Assembly (NCBI RefSeq): GCF_016863115.1
Contig: NZ_BOOG01000007.1
Span: 186,001 to 250,000 of the forward strand
DNA: 64,000 bases
Direction: 5' to 3'
From: Sphaerimonospora thailandensis
GTDB taxonomy: Bacteria > Actinomycetota > Actinomycetes > Streptosporangiales > Streptosporangiaceae
The notes under the pieces are model-generated. The model had not been told where the DNA came from, ran no database searches, and saw only the letters and a list, made by a program, of their open reading frames with translations. Position 1 is the first letter of the stretch. Each line of letters starts with the position of its first letter. The position numbers and the translations under genes were made by a program. Shown here piece by piece: positions 51,066-59,504 of the stretch.

Positions 51066-51641
51066 TCACTTTCCGGTTAACTGGAGCAGCAGCGTGTGAT
51101 AGTCGCGAAGAGCGCGTCGCAGCGTCTCCGTGTCGCGCTCGTCGCCGTTCTTCCAGTGATCGAGCAGGGCGCGGCGGCGGGTCGTGATTCGCTTCAGCGC
51201 CTCGTCCACGAGGGCGTCCGCCTGCTCGACCGATTGGCGTGGATCGTCCACGAACCCGGCCTTGATCTCCCGCCAGTGCGTCTCGAACCCATCACCGTCG
51301 CTGGCGCCGTTGGTCCTGTCCGTGACTGTGGTCGTGGCGGTGACATCGGTGTCCTTGGCGGGCGCGGTGTCCTTGGCGAGTGCGGTGTCCTTGTTGAGCG
51401 CCGCCTCGTCCGCATCCCGGGCGCCGTTCGTGCGAGGCTCACTGGGGCGAGGCTCACTGGGCGCCTTCTGCGGATGGGTCGCCTGCTGGATGCGGGTCGC
51501 GCCGGGCGTGCGTGTCCGTGTGGTCTCGTCCATGGCGTCCGTCGTATTCCATTCGTCTGTCGAGGGTCGGATGTCGTCTTGTGAGGGCCGGGCGTTGTCC
51601 TTCGAGCCCCGGGCCGTCCTCGCCGCGTCGTTCGGAGTCAA
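51066..51641 (-). CDS. Soluble protein paralogous to its upstream neighbour, unknown function
   Basis: 191 residues. The first 115 residues are hydrophilic, low-complexity and contain repeated Ala-Leu/Lys-Asp-Thr units. The C-terminal 75 residues form a helical domain: WREIKAGFVDDPRQSVEQAD, then LVDEALKRITTRRR, then LRRALRDYHTLLLQL. The same pattern (FVDAPGFAVAEAGTLV and LRQAMVHYRELFREL) occurs in the protein encoded just upstream, so the two genes appear to be tandem paralogues. The genes overlap by ATGA. No enzymatic motif is seen. Confidence 0.7.
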   Translation of the reverse strand: MTPNDAARTARGSKDNARPSQDDIRPSTDEWNTTDAMDETTRTRTPGATRIQQATHPQKAPSEPRPSEPRTNGARDADEAALNKDTALAKDTAPAKDTDVTATTTVTDRTNGASDGDGFETHWREIKAGFVDDPRQSVEQADALVDEALKRITTRRRALLDHWKNGDERDTETLRRALRDYHTLLLQLTGK

Positions 51642-52225
51642 CGGTCGGCTCCCTTCACGCCCCGGGAGCGTGCGCCGTCCGCGCGGCTTTCGGCGTCATC
51701 ACCGAGGAGCTCCCGGAAGAGCTCGCGGTAATGGACCATCGCCTGGCGCAGTTCCTCGGTGGTGGCGTCCTGCCGGGCGGCCCGTCCGCTGATGTCGTGT
51801 GCCTTGCGGTAATGGTCGAGAGTGGCGGCGTGGGCGACGGACAGGTCGCTCAGCCGCTGCTCGAACTCCTCGGTGGGATATCCGCGCTCGGCCATGACGG
51901 CGGCGACAAGGGTGCCGGCCTCGGCGACGGCGAAACCCGGCGCGTCGACGAACTGCTCCTGGACCTCGGCCCACTTCCTCGCGTAGGAATCTCTCGTCTC
52001 CGGGTCGAGCGGGCGAATGCGCAGCCTGGCGTGGCGCTCCTCGCGGGAGACCAACTCCTGTTCGGCCTCCCTGCGGCTGTCGCTGTGCCGTACCGTCCGT
52101 TCGTATTCGGGCCCGAACCGGTCCCGCAGGCGGCGGCGGCGACTCCAGGCCGTCAGGGCATAGCCGACCACGACCAGAGCCAGCACCACGACCAAGACGA
52201 CTCCCGCCCATGTTCCGGCGCTCAT
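51638..52225 (-). CDS. Membrane-anchored protein with the same C-terminal helical domain, unknown function
   Basis: 195 residues. One N-terminal transmembrane helix (about 5-27) is followed by a charged helical region (RRRLRDRFGPEYERTV) and the helical domain WAEVQEQFVDAPGFAVAEAG to FRELLGDD. It is the anchored partner of the next gene, to which it is coupled by an ATGA overlap. Actinobacterial proteins of this kind are known to me only as hypothetical. It is divergent from a small DUF6458-like gene across 119 bp. Confidence 0.72.
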   Translation of the reverse strand: MSAGTWAGVVLVVVLALVVVGYALTAWSRRRRLRDRFGPEYERTVRHSDSRREAEQELVSREERHARLRIRPLDPETRDSYARKWAEVQEQFVDAPGFAVAEAGTLVAAVMAERGYPTEEFEQRLSDLSVAHAATLDHYRKAHDISGRAARQDATTEELRQAMVHYRELFRELLGDDAESRADGARSRGVKGADR

Positions 52226-52344
52226 GTCTGCCTCCCTGAATGGGTGGTTGCTGTTTCCGGCGACTGCCCTCGAAGGCGCCCTTCACGCGTCGCGTAGTCG
52301 GCGGATTCACGGGTAGAGGGGCTTTACCAGCAGAGGAGGTAGCC

Positions 52345-52677
52345 ATGGGATTCGGAGCCAGTCTCGCCTTCATCGCGATCGGCGCCGTTCTCGCCTTCGC
52401 GGTGAAGTGGGACGTCCCCGGGATCGACTTACAGATGATCGGCTGGATCCTGATGGGGGTGGGTGTCGTCGGAGCGCTGCTGACCAGCCTTTACACCCGC
52501 CGCCCGCAGGCCGAGGAGACGGTTGAAGCCATCGAGCCGGAGGTGTACACGGTCGATCCGGCCGCCGAGCAGCACATCCACGTGCACGAGAACCAGCCGC
52601 ACACCTCAGTAGACCCTGGTCGGCGCCACGTCCACATCCGGGAGGACACCACACCTGTCCGCCGGGAGGGCAACTGA
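52345..52677 (+). CDS. Small membrane protein of DUF6458 type
   Basis: 110 residues with two transmembrane helices (about 5-22 and 30-50) in the pattern ASLAFIAIGAVLAFAV ... GIDLQMIGWILMGVGVVG, which I recognise as the actinobacterial DUF6458 family. The C-terminal half is acidic, then His-rich (HIHVHE, RRHVHIRE), which might bind metal. GAGGAGGT lies 5 nt before ATG 52345, one of the strongest ribosome-binding sites in the window, suggesting high expression. Function unknown. Confidence 0.8.
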   Translation: MGFGASLAFIAIGAVLAFAVKWDVPGIDLQMIGWILMGVGVVGALLTSLYTRRPQAEETVEAIEPEVYTVDPAAEQHIHVHENQPHTSVDPGRRHVHIREDTTPVRREGN

Positions 52678-52687
52678 CCGCCGGGCT

Positions 52688-53152
52688 TCACCCCTGTCCT
52701 GAGGTGTCCGCCCCCCGTGGCCTTTCCCCCGGGGCCTCGCCGAGAACGGCCCGGGCCTCCGCCAGCACTCGCCCGATGTGAGAGGACCCCTCGGCGGGCA
52801 CCTCCAGGAAGCCGTGTTCGGGGTCGTAGGTGATGTCGAGACCGTTGCCGACGAGCCGGTTCGCCCAGCGGAGAGCCGTGTTGAGCTTGTCCTTGGGGAC
52901 CGTACGGCCCTGGGTGGCCGCGGACAGGTTGCGCAGGTTCGTGGCCGGCCCGCTCTGACTGTGTTCCCGGCGGAGCGTCCAGGGCAGCGCCCGGCTGTGA
53001 TCGGTCATCGGCTTGGACAGGCCCGTCGCCCGCTTCGCCTGAAGGATGCCGGACTCCGTGACGCCGAAATGCGCCGCCAGCCGGGCATTCGACCAGCCCT
53101 CGGCCGCCAACCGGGCGAGCTCCTCTTGATCGATCCGCGGTTTCCTTCCCAT
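52688..53152 (-). CDS. Small helix-turn-helix protein, unknown function
   Basis: 154 residues. The N-terminal 50 residues resemble a resolvase- or sigma-like helix-turn-helix (IDQEELARLAAEGWSNARL, then AAHFGVTESGILQAKRATG). The middle part has a helical block (NLRNLSAATQGRTVPKDKLN, LRWANRLV) and an acidic strand (ITYDPEHGFLEV). Such genes are frequent in actinophages and integrated elements. It lies 88 bp from the tRNA-Pro gene, at the border of the accessory region, and is convergent with the DUF6458-type gene. Confidence 0.6.
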   Translation of the reverse strand: MGRKPRIDQEELARLAAEGWSNARLAAHFGVTESGILQAKRATGLSKPMTDHSRALPWTLRREHSQSGPATNLRNLSAATQGRTVPKDKLNTALRWANRLVGNGLDITYDPEHGFLEVPAEGSSHIGRVLAEARAVLGEAPGERPRGADTSGQG

Positions 53153-53240
53153 GATCGAAGCTTAGGGCCGGAGGGGATCGTGATGTACGCACCCGGCCGG
53201 AAACTGCGCTAAGGTTATGGAAGCCCGGCCAGCCGGGCGA

Positions 53241-53314
53241 CGGGACGTAGCGCAGTTTGGCAGCGCACTTGACTGGGGGTCAAGGGGTCGTGGGTTCAAA
53301 TCCCGCCGTCCCGA
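53241..53314 (+). tRNA. tRNA-Pro (anticodon GGG)
   Basis: 74 nt. The acceptor stem CGGGACG / CGTCCCG is perfect, with discriminator A. The anticodon stem is CTTGA / TCAAG around the loop CTGGGGG, giving anticodon GGG. The T arm is GTGGG TTCAAAT CCCGC. CCA is not encoded. tRNA-Pro genes are common integration sites for actinobacterial elements, and the genes downstream look foreign. Confidence 0.95.
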
Positions 53315-53335
53315 CAGAGTTTTAGCAGGTCAGAG

Positions 53336-53367
53336 GCCGTGATCACAAGAGAGTGATCACGGCTTTT
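53336..53367 (+). terminator. Terminator after tRNA-Pro
   Basis: A perfect 11-bp stem (GCCGTGATCAC / GTGATCACGGC), 6-nt loop, followed by TTTTCT: a classical intrinsic terminator 22 bp behind the tRNA. Confidence 0.9.
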
Positions 53368-53660
53368 CTGCTTCTCGTTGCTCATTCGTTGCTCGGATGA
53401 TCCGTCAGTTGCTGACACCCCAATGTCGGTCGTTCTCGCAGCTTGCCGCCTACTCCACCCCTCTCATGCCCCGCGAGAGCCGAGATGTTCAAACAGAAGG
53501 TGCCGGACCTGTAGATCTACAACGTAAAGGGGTGCGGCGCTGCTTGATCTGCAGGACCAGGTGCTGGGTGTCGGGGTCGTAGACAAGCGCGGGGCCAGGA
53601 CGCCGCAGGCTTACGCCGGTCGCCCACGTCGGCACGGGCTGGGGCGCGAGCCTGGCTTTT

Positions 53661-54860
53661 CTAGGATCGGCCCTCTCTCGGGAAGGGCTCCCCGATCGGC
53701 CATGGGTCCGTAAGGCCGAACCACTCCGTCGGCGTGCGCGCAGGATCGACGAAATGCATTGCGCCATGGGCGTCGACCGTCGATCGCCGCCACATCGGGA
53801 GCGGGGGCACGGACCACTCAGGGTCGGGGTGCTCCCAAATGGTGTGCTGCTGGGTGCCCACGAAGGCGGGGTGCAGGTTCTTGACGACGAGCACCGCCGA
53901 CACGTGGCGGTGGCCCCAATGGTCGCCCTTGTACCAGTAACCGTCGGGATTGCGGACGAGGGCGTCCGAGTGGGTCTCGCCGCCAGGGCCAGTGCCGATC
54001 AGCAGGGCCTCGGTGCCGTACAGGGCGTTCTTCACGTCGTAGTCATCGGTGGTGATGCTGCTCGACGCCACCGCGACGACGTACGGAGCACCAAGCGGCC
54101 CGTATGCGGAGCCCTTGTCGTTCAGCGCGTTCTTGATCCCCTCCTTATCCTGCACCAAGAAGGCCCGCCCGCCACCGAAGATCCCAAGCGGTCTCACGCC
54201 CTCCTTTCCGCGGGCCTCGGGCGACTTCGGGAGCGCGTGGAACTGGATCCGCCACCCGTCCGCCTCGTAGGGCATGCCAGGGAAGTCGTGGCGGCCGTTC
54301 CCGCGGTCCCTGTAGGCGTCCGGGTTCAGCTCTCTTAGCCACTTCTCCAGTGTGGAGCGCAGCGGGCGAGCCCGGAGCGGGCCGTCCCCCTGCCTCTCCA
54401 CGTCGATCCACAGGAAGAAGTTCGGGCTGTTGGTCTTGTCGAGCGACTCGTACACAGTGTTGACCCTCGCGGCCGCGCCCACCGCGACGTCGCTGGACGA
54501 CGCTGATCGAGCTTCGACGTAGACCACGCTGCCGTCCTTCTCTGCCAGGAAGTCCGGGCGGCGACTGGTCGCGTCGACTTCCGGGTGGCAAGTCACGGTG
54601 TAGCCCATCCGGAGAAGACACTCGTGCAGGTACAACTCGAAGAAGGCCCCCTTGGACTGCCGGTCGTCCCTGGAACGCAGCCGTCCCCTGACGTCTGCTT
54701 GGGCGTCCGAGCAGAGCCGAGAAAACCAGTCTTCGATCAGGTCCCGGACCTGATCCCAGAAGGGGCCTGCCACACGGTCGATGAACTGGGAGTGGCTTTC
54801 CCCGTGCCTCCGGGACGGGTCTGTTCGCTCGAACGCCGAGAAGATGTTCATGCCGATCAT
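53661..54860 (-). CDS. Uncharacterised protein with a PD-(D/E)xK-like nuclease domain
   Basis: 399 residues from ATG 54860 (GTG 54863 and ATG 54851 are in-frame alternatives). After a helical N-terminus, residues 70-118 show a restriction-like core: E75 in AFFELYLHE, P102-D103 in RRPDFLAEK, and E116-A-R118 in VYVEARS. The third position is Arg rather than Lys, an allowed but unusual variant. The second half has a repeated strand-rich region with several Trp residues (WYKGDHWGHRHVS) and no known family. Standing alone beside other nuclease-like genes, it may be a defence or mobility protein. Confidence 0.7.
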   Translation of the reverse strand: MIGMNIFSAFERTDPSRRHGESHSQFIDRVAGPFWDQVRDLIEDWFSRLCSDAQADVRGRLRSRDDRQSKGAFFELYLHECLLRMGYTVTCHPEVDATSRRPDFLAEKDGSVVYVEARSASSSDVAVGAAARVNTVYESLDKTNSPNFFLWIDVERQGDGPLRARPLRSTLEKWLRELNPDAYRDRGNGRHDFPGMPYEADGWRIQFHALPKSPEARGKEGVRPLGIFGGGRAFLVQDKEGIKNALNDKGSAYGPLGAPYVVAVASSSITTDDYDVKNALYGTEALLIGTGPGGETHSDALVRNPDGYWYKGDHWGHRHVSAVLVVKNLHPAFVGTQQHTIWEHPDPEWSVPPLPMWRRSTVDAHGAMHFVDPARTPTEWFGLTDPWPIGEPFPREGRS

Positions 54861-54863
54861 CAC

Positions 54864-55167
54864 ACCCGGTCCACCGGCTCCGGGGCAAGGCAGATTACCG
54901 CGCGGCGAAGGACTTGCGAACCCTAACCAGGGCCGCGCCGACCACGATCGTGATCAGTTCGACCCGAAATGCAACGTCCGAGAGATCTGTGCGCAGCTCT
55001 TGCGTCCAGGTTCGCGATCGCTGTCATAGGAGTGCGCTCGACGTCATGCCACGGCCACCGTAGAGGGGTCCGAGTCGTGCCAGCGCCCGGCCGCGAGTTT
55101 CGAGGCGGACCGGTAGCGTTTCTCCCAGACCCCGGCGACCCGACCGCAGCATCCCGAAGGACACCCC
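54864..55167. other. Intergenic region without a recognisable gene
   Basis: 304 bp between divergent genes. It should contain both promoters. I see no convincing coding frame, repeat or RNA. GAAGGA just before GTG 55168 serves the next gene. Confidence 0.5.
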
Positions 55168-56172
55168 GTGAACATCCCCGATATCGAATTCACGCGGATT
55201 CGGTCACTCGGCCCTGGCGGGCAACGCGACGGGTACGAGCAGTTCATCTGCCAACAGGTTGCACAGGAGCCACCCACGGCCGACGCCAAGTTCGTCTCAC
55301 TGCATGGAGCCGGAGGCGACGGCGGCGTCGAGTGTTACTGGACGCTGCCCGACGGTACCAAGCACGGGTGGCAGGCCAAGTACTGGACCACCCACGCCGA
55401 TGTCGACAAGGCCCAGCTCGACAAGTCCGTCGAGGCCGCACTGGACCAGCATCCGAACCTGACCAAGTACACGATTGCCATCCCTGCTGACCCGACCGGC
55501 CGCACCGGAGGCCGCGGCAAGTCGCTCCTGGAGAAGATCAATGACCCGGGAGGCTGGCTCGAGGGCTGGAGATCCATGGCCACCACGCGCGGCATGACGG
55601 TGGAGTTTGAGTTCGAGTGGGCGACGAACATCGTCACCCGTCTCGAACGCCTTGACACCACCGGCATCCAGCGCCGGTACTGGTTCGACGCCGACGTCCT
55701 CCCTGCCCAGTGGTGGAAAGATCGGCTGCAGGAGGCGATCGACGCCGCCCGGCCCCGGTACATGCCCGAGTTGAACGTTGAGGTGCCCGCCGCCAGGTCC
55801 ATCGCAGCGCTCTGCTCCGACGACGAGTGGTGGGCGGTCGTCTTCGGACCCGCCCCCGGCGAGCTCCACTGGAACGGGCGCAACGGCTGGACCGACGACA
55901 CGGGCCAGCTCGTCGGGACCGTTCGGCACACGGTCAACGCTGGCCAGAACGAACTGCTCCTCGACGCAGAGTGGCTCGAACGGTGGCTCACCGCCCAGCA
56001 GAAGTCGCTCATCTGGATCGAGAACACCGGCAAGGACGTATACAGAGGCTTCGGCGGTGGAGGCAGCCACCCGGGGAGGCTGACCCGCTCCCAGGTGCGG
56101 TCCTGGACCCCGGGCGGAAGCATGCAGGCCGCCGCACCCGGCTGGTACCGCATCGCAGCCAGCACCCCCTGA
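55168..56172 (+). CDS. Mrr/Cap4-like nuclease domain protein, probably an internally deleted large defence ATPase
   Basis: 334 residues from GTG. The N-terminal domain has a clear restriction-like active site: D51 in GAGGDGGVE, E55, then Q69 and K71 in GWQAKYW. The segment to about residue 205 (YWFDADVLPAQWWKDRLQEA, PRYMPELNV) matches what I remember of the start of very large actinobacterial nuclease-NTPase proteins. After VEVPAARSIAAL it switches to a different region (WWAVVFG to PGWYRIAAS) that looks like the far C-terminus of such proteins. No Walker motif is present. I infer an in-frame loss of the central ATPase; a short natural two-domain form is the alternative. Confidence 0.7.
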   Translation: MNIPDIEFTRIRSLGPGGQRDGYEQFICQQVAQEPPTADAKFVSLHGAGGDGGVECYWTLPDGTKHGWQAKYWTTHADVDKAQLDKSVEAALDQHPNLTKYTIAIPADPTGRTGGRGKSLLEKINDPGGWLEGWRSMATTRGMTVEFEFEWATNIVTRLERLDTTGIQRRYWFDADVLPAQWWKDRLQEAIDAARPRYMPELNVEVPAARSIAALCSDDEWWAVVFGPAPGELHWNGRNGWTDDTGQLVGTVRHTVNAGQNELLLDAEWLERWLTAQQKSLIWIENTGKDVYRGFGGGGSHPGRLTRSQVRSWTPGGSMQAAAPGWYRIAASTP

Positions 56173-56326
56173 ACTGCGACCGGCGTGAACTGCAGAGACC
56201 GATGGTCGTCCGGAACGAGCGTGCCTAGAGTAGACGGCGCGGAGAACGTCAGAGCAAGGTTAGCCAGGGCACTGAAGGCCACGAACGAGCACAACGATCC
56301 GTTCTGGGAGCAGGGCCGATGCGTAG

Positions 56327-56494
56327 ATGCGGCACAGCTTCGTCTCCCTGCTCTTTGACTCCGGTGTTCCTCAGGAGGACATCGCCCGTCTCGTCGGTCA
56401 CAGCGGGACAGCTGACACCGAAGCGGTCTACCACATGCAGATCCGCCCTGTCCTCCTCCATGGAGCCGAGGTCATGGGCCGCATCTTCTCGTGA
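56327..56494 (+). pseudogene. C-terminal remnant of a tyrosine-recombinase integrase
   Basis: 55 codons after an in-frame TAG at 56324. The translation begins MRHSFVSLLFDSGVPQ, contains IARLVGHSGTADTEAVYHMQ and ends IRPV...MGRIFS. This is the end of an actinobacterial phage/ICE integrase: the R-H pair of HxLRH, the later His in GHSG and the nucleophile Tyr in AVYHMQIRPV. The rest of the gene, including the catalytic Arg and Lys, is absent upstream, where the defence-like gene lies instead. It shows that an integrative element once occupied this site. Confidence 0.8.
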
Positions 56495-56655
56495 CCAGGC
56501 CGCCTGCGGATACCCGCAGCAGACGTTCCGCGAACACGCTCCGAGACAGGGCTTCCCTCTGGAGTGTGGACACCCGGTGAACGTGTGGGCCGTGGCCGGC
56601 GGTGCCAACGTCGGCCACGCGGTGGTGCGCGGGGACGGCCCGAACCGGCGGAGAC
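56495..56655. other. Non-coding stretch after the integrase remnant
   Basis: About 160 bp with no convincing gene on either strand. One small hairpin (CTGCGG / CCGCAG) is visible near 56509-56524. Confidence 0.4.
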
Positions 56656-56880
56656 TCAGCGTGGCGGGGTGTAGATCGGCCTCGCGGCCCACGGGATCAG
56701 CGAGTGCCATGGCCGTGGGAAGTCAATCTCGCAGCACCGTATAGAGCCCGCGTCGCTCAGCGCGGTGCGCACTAGCTCGATTTGGTCTGCGTGGATGACC
56801 AGGTCGAGGTCGTAGCCCTCCTGAGCCTCGGTCTTTGCCAGGCGTTCTGCGTCGTTGCCGTGGTCACCGTATGGCGGCAC
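56656..56880 (-). pseudogene. Possible gene fragment, 74 codons, nucleotidyltransferase-like
   Basis: From GTG 56880 the frame reads DHGNDAERLAKTEAQEGYDL, then DLVIHADQIELVRTALSDAG, then a Trp/Pro-rich end (PRPWHSLIPWAARPIYTPPR). The composition is that of a real protein, unlike overlapping frames. The DLDLVIHADQIELVRTAL segment weakly recalls small nucleotidyltransferases, but no catalytic pair is complete. It could be a remnant or a small hypothetical protein. Confidence 0.35.
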
Positions 56881-56918
56881 CCCGTCCCGGCGGCTGACTA
56901 TGCGCCGGCTTAGCCCGT

Positions 56919-57039
56919 CCCCGCAACCCGGGTTCTCGCCCGCGCTCGGTTGCGGGTTGTGGTGGGCGAGTGGTGGCCGTTGAAGATCTTTTGCTGGCGC
57001 AAAACATCTTCAACGGCCACCAGCACCCGGGTTGCGGGG
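56919..57039 (+). promoter_or_regulatory. Nested inverted repeat (hairpin A) in the leader of the SSB-like gene
   Basis: Inner hairpin: 16-bp arms at 56972-56987 and 57006-57021 (GGTGGCCGTTGAAGAT and its exact complement), a C.C mismatch, then 6-bp arms TTTTGC / GCAAAA around the loop TGGC. Outer arms of 15 bp (CCCCGCAACCCGGGT at 56919-56933 and its complement at 57025-57039) enclose it. The 3' end lies 122 nt before the next start codon. The GATCTTTTGC and GCAAAACATC arms recur in a second hairpin at 60987-61079. It could be an RNA leader structure or a protein-binding dyad. Confidence 0.85.
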
Positions 57040-57161
57040 CCGGTCACGCCGTCGCTCCGTCTGCCTTTTCGCCGGGACGGGGCAGCCGCCGAAACAGCTC
57101 CCCCCCGGTCAAGACGCAAGAAACCCGTGTGGCGGCAGGCCACAGCGAAGGGGGAGGACCC

Positions 57162-57626
57162 GTGCTCGACATCCACATCAGCCTCACCGGCAGGATCGCC
57201 TACGACCCGCGATTCTTCCCGCCCGACCACGAGGCGCCGGCCATGTGGTCGGCGGTGCTGGAGGTCAACGGGCCTCCCACCCCGCGCCGCGATGGCTCGA
57301 CCTACATCCCCACCCGCCAGGTGGAGGTCGTCGTCTACGGCGTCGCGGCGATCCGAGCCCAGGAGTCGTACCGCAAGGGCCAGCTGATCATGGCGCAGGG
57401 CTGCGACCTGATCCCGCGTACCTACGAGACGAAGGGCCGCGAGGGCAAGCCGACCGTCCGCGCCACGGTGAAGGTGATCGCGGCCAATCTCGGGCTGGCC
57501 TCCCGCTACAGCCCGGTGCACGAGGGCACCGCAGGCTGGCCGGTTGACGCCTCACCCCGCCGCCTGGCCCAGGGCGCCCCCGCGGTCGTCGCCGAGGAAC
57601 CCGCCCCTGCTTCCTTCGCCGGCTGA
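57162..57626 (+). CDS. SSB-like OB-fold protein of a mobile element
   Basis: 154 residues from GTG with GGGGGAGG 4 nt upstream. The pattern LTGRIAYDPRFF, then AVLEVNGP, RQVEVVVYGVAAIRAQESYR, then RATVKVIAANLGL resembles the strands of an OB-fold single-stranded-DNA-binding protein, without the canonical SSB consensus. The C-terminal tail is Ala/Pro-rich and lacks the acidic DDDIPF tip. With the canonical SSB at 61449 this gives the element two such proteins. It is the first gene behind hairpin A and shares a ribosome-binding box with the gene at 61176. Confidence 0.65.
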   Translation: MLDIHISLTGRIAYDPRFFPPDHEAPAMWSAVLEVNGPPTPRRDGSTYIPTRQVEVVVYGVAAIRAQESYRKGQLIMAQGCDLIPRTYETKGREGKPTVRATVKVIAANLGLASRYSPVHEGTAGWPVDASPRRLAQGAPAVVAEEPAPASFAG

Positions 57627-57638
57627 CCTCCCCTCGCT

Positions 57639-57669
57639 CGGGCGGCCCGCGACCACCGGGCCGCCCGAA
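57639..57669 (+). terminator. Hairpin between the SSB-like and ParB-like genes
   Basis: A perfect 12-bp stem (TCGGGCGGCCCG / CGGGCCGCCCGA) with a 7-nt loop, 12 bp after the stop codon. Confidence 0.65.
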
Positions 57670-57759
57670 CGGGGTTCACGTCCATGGGTGACCCCTCCCG
57701 ACCTGGACGGCACTACCCGCCCATCTTCATCCCGTACTGCTTTTTTGAAAGGAGTCCGT

Positions 57760-59488
57760 ATGTCCACGACCACCGTTGCCGAGTGGGAGACCGACCTGCG
57801 TGAGGCCGAGGGTCTGCGCCTGGTCCGGATCCCGCTGAAGTTCCTCGACCACCACCCCGGCAACGTCCGCTCCGACTTCGCGCTGACGGAGGCCTTCTGC
57901 CAGTCTCTGGCCGCTGAGCAGCAGGTGCCGGTGCACGTCATCCCGATCCCGGCCGACCACGAGCGGGCCGAGGGGGAGGAGGGCTACCGGTTCTGGGTGA
58001 CCAAGGGTAACCGTCGGCTTGCCGCCGCCCGCAGCACGCAGTTGCCCGACCTGCTGTGCCTGATCGACCTGGCCAAGGCCGGTGACCGTGCCGGCCTGTT
58101 CATCGACATGGTGGTGGAGAACGACGACGACTACCGCCACGGGCTGACCGCCTTCGAGCAGGCCCAGGCGCTGTTCGAGGCACACCATGCTGGCGCGAGC
58201 CGTACCCGCCTCCAGAAGGTCACCGGCCGCAGTCGTCAGCAGATCGCCGAGGCCCTCACTGTCGGCGGCCTGTCGGCGACCACCCAGCAGGGCGCTCGCC
58301 AAATGGATTATGAGTGGACGCTGGAGGACCTGGCGCTGCTGGCCGAGTTCGACGGCGACGAAGAGGGCCTCGCGGAGATCCACGAGCGGCTCCGCTGGGG
58401 TGGCAAGGTCCGCTACGTGGTCGAGCGCGTCCGCACCGAACGGGCCGAGGCCGCCGAGCACGCTCGGCTGCGGGCCGAGCTGGAAGAGTCCGGCATTACC
58501 GTCACCGAGCAGCTTCCGCCGGGCGCGCTCACGCTCGCCCGCCTGGCCGACGCCGTCGACGGCTTCGACCCTGAGACGCACGCCACCTGCGGTGGGCACG
58601 GGGTGTACTTCCGTTCCTTCGACAAGACCACTCCGGTGGCCTACTGCACCACCCCGGACCAGCACGGCCACGCCGTACCGGCCTCACCTGTGGTGACTGG
58701 CACGGCCGAACCGGCCAAGGGTGAGGATCTCGAGCGCAGGCTCGTCATCGAGGGCAACCGGGCGTGGAAGGCCAGTGCCGTCGTACGCCAGGAATGGGTG
58801 GCCGCCCTGCTGGCCCGCACCACCGCCCGCGCCAAGGCCGGTCCTGGCCTGGGTCGCCCGGCAGCTGGTGGAGATGCCCGCCCCGCTGCGGGACAAGCTC
58901 ACCGCTGCCCGGCACAGCCCACTGTGGGCCACACTCACCGGAAACTTCCGCGTGGAGAATGCCGCCACCGTCCGGCCGGGACGGCTGCCGCTGCTGGCCC
59001 TGGCACCGATCGCCGTGGCGTACGAGCACCAGATGACCGTCCCGGACACAGCCAGATACACCTGGCGGCAGGACCGCTCCTGCCCGGTCAGCCGCGCCGA
59101 CGCGGCCGCGTACCTGTCTCTGCTGGCCGAGCTCGGCTACCTACCCACGCCGATCGAGCAGGCGATTATCGACGGTGTGCCGTACCGTGGCGACGCACCC
59201 ACGGGCGAGGGACTGGAGTCCGACCCGTCGGCCGACGACACGGACGTCAACGACCGGTCGCAGCACCCGGATGAGGCGGAGACCAACGGCGGCACCTCCG
59301 CCGGCGAGAAGCCGGAACCCGACCCGTCGGCCGAGGCCGCCGACGTCGACAGCTGGCCGCAGAACCCCGCTGCGGCGCAGCCGAGTGGCGCGCCCGCGAC
59401 GGACGTCGACGCCTGGGTGGACCCCGAAACCGACCGCGACGCCGACGCCGACGCTGACGACGGCACGCCGTACTCGGCGGCGGCCTGA
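57760..59488 (+). pseudogene. ParB-like nuclease/partition protein gene with a frameshift
   Basis: Starts at ATG 57760 behind AAAGGAG. The N-terminal ParB/Srx domain has VRIPLKFLDHHPGNVRSDF and TKGNRRLAAARS; a helix-turn-helix follows (RLQKVTGRSRQQIAEALTVG). At about 58840 the frame changes: frame one runs on as unlikely Arg/Pro/Gly-rich sequence to 59274, while the +1 frame continues sensibly with VLAWVARQLVEMPAPLRDKL and an acidic Asp/Ala tail to the stop at 59488. One extra G in CCGGTCC explains it. Corrected, the protein has about 575 residues. A sequencing error or programmed shift cannot be excluded. Confidence 0.75.
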
Positions 59489-59504
59489 CCCAGCCCCTCC
59501 TTCA

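Noticed and set aside
53290-53314. A second copy of the tRNA-Pro 3' end as attR within the window
   Set aside because: I looked for the T-arm and acceptor sequence downstream and found no copy up to 64000; the far end of the element may lie outside the window.
53397-53767. Short frames on both strands between the tRNA terminator and the 53661 gene, one containing ALVYDPDTQHLVLQIKQ
   Set aside because: That segment looks protein-like, but the rest of the frame is basic low-complexity and overlaps the nuclease-like gene. At most a small remnant, not supported enough to list.
56319-56744. A 141-codon plus-strand frame overlapping the integrase remnant
   Set aside because: It is Ser/Arg-rich and lies in another frame; the integrase motifs are in the frame starting at 56327.
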